From NCBI GenBank assembly GCA_963925545.1, contig CAWUSA010000021.1:1-8441 (forward strand): a DNA stretch of 8,441 nt. Direction: 5' to 3'. Below, piece by piece: positions 7,504 to 8,441 of the stretch. Source of the stretch: TMED14 sp963925545 (GTDB lineage: Bacteria > Bacteroidota > Bacteroidia > Flavobacteriales > Schleiferiaceae). The notes beneath the pieces were generated by a model that had not been told where the DNA came from, did not search any database, and worked only from the letters and a program-made list of their open reading frames with translations. The stretch's first letter is position 1, and each line of letters starts with the position of its first letter. Both the position numbers and the translations under genes were made by a program.

Positions 7504-7929
7504 TCACCTGTGATGGTATGGTTCGTTATGAAGAATGGTCATGCAGCGATAACATTGCTCAAGGAATATCAATCGAACCATGTCATGGGTGAATGTCAAT
7601 GGGCTCAACCCTAAGGTAGCAGCTGCCATGGCACGGAATTCTGGAGAAAAACCATAGGCATCTCCCACAGCAAACACCAATCGCTTGGGGCCTGCATTCA
7701 TCCATTTCTGCAACTGTCCTGCCAATTTCACGCTGTCATGCAAGGCGCCTTTTTCATCCAATAGCACCAAGGTATCCCCTGGCTTCAGGTATTTAAGCTG
7801 AGCATCTCTGCTCGAAACAACCTTCATGGTGGTTTTTACATAGCGCTGGAGACGGCTCAGGTAGGTATCCATGCCTTGCTGTATCAAGCCATCACCCGTT
7901 TTTCCAATAACCAACATCACAATCTCCAT
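7504..7929 (-). CDS. rlmH: 23S rRNA (pseudouridine-1915-N3)-methyltransferase RlmH, short form, 141 aa
   Basis: RlmH is a SPOUT-class methyltransferase that uses SAM to methylate pseudouridine 1915 in helix 69 of 23S rRNA on assembled 70S ribosomes, acting as a dimer. Family landmarks are the N-terminal strand MLVIGKT (5-11), the LKPGDTLVLLDEKG strand (48-61), RLVFAVGDAYGFSPE (83-97), LSPLTFTHDMVRLIFLEQCYR (108-128) and the C-terminal NEPYHHR (135-141). Two points are odd. First, it is about 15 residues shorter than usual: between MKVV (35-38) and LKPGD (48-52) the charged KEGE-containing helix seen in relatives is missing. Second, the SAM-loop GGPxG/GGAxG motif reads GDAYG (89-93). The C-terminal SAM-site and catalytic residues look intact, so it may still be active. 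It is the first minus-strand gene of the block and lies divergent to yihY. Confidence 0.93.
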   Translation of the reverse strand: MEIVMLVIGKTGDGLIQQGMDTYLSRLQRYVKTTMKVVSSRDAQLKYLKPGDTLVLLDEKGALHDSVKLAGQLQKWMNAGPKRLVFAVGDAYGFSPEFRAMAAATLGLSPLTFTHDMVRLIFLEQCYRCMTILHNEPYHHR

Positions 7930-7935
7930 GCCTTG

Positions 7936-7941
7936 CCTTTC
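7936..7941 (-). promoter_or_regulatory. Purine-rich Shine-Dalgarno-like site for rlmH
   Basis: On the minus strand GAAAGG ends 6 nt before the rlmH ATG at 7929, and a second AAGG lies closer to the start. The other genes here lack such a sequence, so this is the only SD-like candidate on the strand. It supports the 7929 start. In Bacteroidota the SD contribution is usually weak, so its function is uncertain. Confidence 0.3.
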
Positions 7942-7978
7942 TTTGTGACAAGTTTACGCCATAGCCTCATTTGAATTG

Positions 7979-7988
7979 AGAGATCTCT
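7979..7988. repeat. Perfect 10-bp palindrome AGAGATCTCT in the divergent region
   Basis: AGAGATCTCT is its own reverse complement. It sits about 50 bp upstream of the rlmH start and 40-70 bp upstream of the plus-strand small ORF. AATT flanks both sides (AATTG before, AGAATT after), extending the dyad imperfectly with a 2-base offset. It could be a transcription-factor site shared by the divergent genes; chance is a real alternative at this length. Confidence 0.35.
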
Positions 7989-8025
7989 TAGAATTTATCA
8001 GAGAATCAAATCATAGACCACGAAA

Positions 8026-8253
8026 GTGCATGGGGTTGAAGTGAAAATGCTCAACATGAATGAAGTCAGTCAAGCCCTGAAGAATGCGAAACAGCAGTCC
8101 AAAGCATGGGCAATCGGCGTGAAGCAAAAGACCGCAACAACAGCAATAGTGCTACCTTGCTTGCTTATAAAGAAAATGGCGTGGATTATTTACCCATGGG
8201 GGCACTTAGTCCACAACGTCACCCATTTGCCTAAGAATTTCAAAGCAACATGA
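8026..8253 (+). CDS. Doubtful small ORF upstream of yihY, up to 75 aa, possibly frameshifted
   Basis: This frame opens after a TAG at 8014 and can start at GTG 8026, ATG 8047 or ATG 8056. It ends in a TGA that overlaps the yihY ATG as ATGA, an arrangement typical of coupled genes. The first half (MNEVSQALKNAKQQSKAWAIG) looks like a normal amphipathic helix with ordinary codons. The second half uses ATA twice and CTA and reads less like a protein. The overlapping frame used by yihY is open from 8064 to a TAA at 8232 and reads more naturally there (LLAYKENGVDYLPMGALS). No family was recognised in either frame. It may be a small real protein, a decayed gene whose reading frame shifts near 8105-8130, or noncoding leader. 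Confidence 0.25.
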   Translation: MHGVEVKMLNMNEVSQALKNAKQQSKAWAIGVKQKTATTAIVLPCLLIKKMAWIIYPWGHLVHNVTHLPKNFKAT

Positions 8254-8441
8254 AAGGACTGAAGCGTCTACTTAAGAGAATTCCATTTTATGGTGGTTTG
8301 ACCATGCATGACGTGGCCGTTTTTTACTGGCATGGCTTGTACGAAGGCTCTGTAACAAGCCGCGCAGCATCCATCAGTTTCTCCTTCTTTCTTGCCCTGT
8401 TTCCTGGGGTAATTTTTCTTTTCACGTTGATCCCCTTCATA
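8250..8441 (+). CDS. YihY/BrkB-family inner-membrane protein, N-terminal 64 residues, cut by window edge
   Basis: The ATG at 8250 is the only start after an in-frame TAA at 8232, and the frame stays open to the right edge. The product begins with a basic segment (MKGLKRLLKRIPFYGG), then MHDVAVFYWHGLYEGSVTSRAASISFSFFLALFPGVIFLF. The TSRAASISFSFFLALFPG stretch and first membrane helix are characteristic of the YihY/BrkB family, once mislabelled ribonuclease BN. Members have about six membrane helices and roughly 300 residues, so most of the protein is outside the window. The molecular role of the family is not settled; transport or envelope functions have been proposed. The start overlaps the upstream small ORF by 4 nt (ATGA). 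No Shine-Dalgarno sequence is visible. Confidence 0.93.
   Translation, partial: MKGLKRLLKRIPFYGGLTMHDVAVFYWHGLYEGSVTSRAASISFSFFLALFPGVIFLFTLIPFI

Larger units (their letters stand above)
7930..8249. other. Divergent region between rlmH and yihY
   Basis: This stretch of about 320 bases separates the minus-strand block from the plus-strand yihY gene and should hold outward promoters for both. I found no exact TTG-N19-21-TAnnTTTG match on either strand. On the minus strand TAAACTTG (7956-7949) has one mismatch to the -7 consensus but no properly spaced TTG. The A/T-rich part (about 7968-8015) contains a perfect 10-bp palindrome. The right-hand part (about 8047-8249) looks weakly coding in two plus-strand frames. 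No tRNA, structured RNA or strong terminator hairpin was recognised. Confidence 0.6.

Noticed and set aside
1..8441. CRISPR array, tRNA, rRNA, insertion sequence or prophage genes
   Set aside because: No repeated spacer units, cloverleaf-like sequence, transposase or phage-like product was seen on either strand; the window is dominated by intact chromosomal genes.

Overview
The window looks like a chromosomal segment from a member of the Bacteroidota, most likely near the Flavobacteriales/Sphingobacteriales. The evidence is: a YidC with the Bacteroidota-style single N-terminal membrane anchor and basic tail; an adjacent pyrG-yidC pair; an outer-membrane TonB-dependent receptor with an N-terminal carboxypeptidase-regulatory-like domain; a HolA with the GGEEP, RYPMM and KKLDKR blocks typical of this phylum; little sign of Shine-Dalgarno sequences; and a promoter-like TTG-N20-TAnnTTTG match, the Bacteroidota sigma-A consensus, just upstream of pyrG. 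I cannot assign a genus.

Layout. Six genes lie head to tail on the minus strand from about 7929 down to the left edge: rlmH, holA, a TonB-dependent receptor, pyrG, yidC, and a secreted endonuclease/exonuclease/phosphatase-family protein cut by the left edge. Spacing is tight: 13 nt (rlmH-holA), a 29-nt overlap (holA-receptor), 30 nt (receptor-pyrG), a 1-nt TAATG overlap (pyrG-yidC) and 20 nt (yidC-nuclease). An internal promoter candidate in front of pyrG may split the block into rlmH-holA-receptor and pyrG-yidC-nuclease units. On the plus strand, after a divergent region of about 320 bases, the first 64 codons of a YihY/BrkB-family membrane protein run off the right edge. The divergent region holds a perfect 10-bp palindrome and an ambiguous small ORF.

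Function. Most of the window is housekeeping: ribosome modification (RlmH), the clamp-loader delta subunit (HolA), CTP synthesis (PyrG) and membrane-protein insertion (YidC). The receptor and the secreted nuclease-fold protein are envelope or exported functions, and no SusD partner is visible. Nothing here makes a convincing new defence, mobile or biosynthetic system. The points most worth a second look are an unusually short RlmH with an altered SAM-loop glycine motif, the dual-frame small ORF before yihY, and the transcription/translation signals around receptor-pyrG-yidC.
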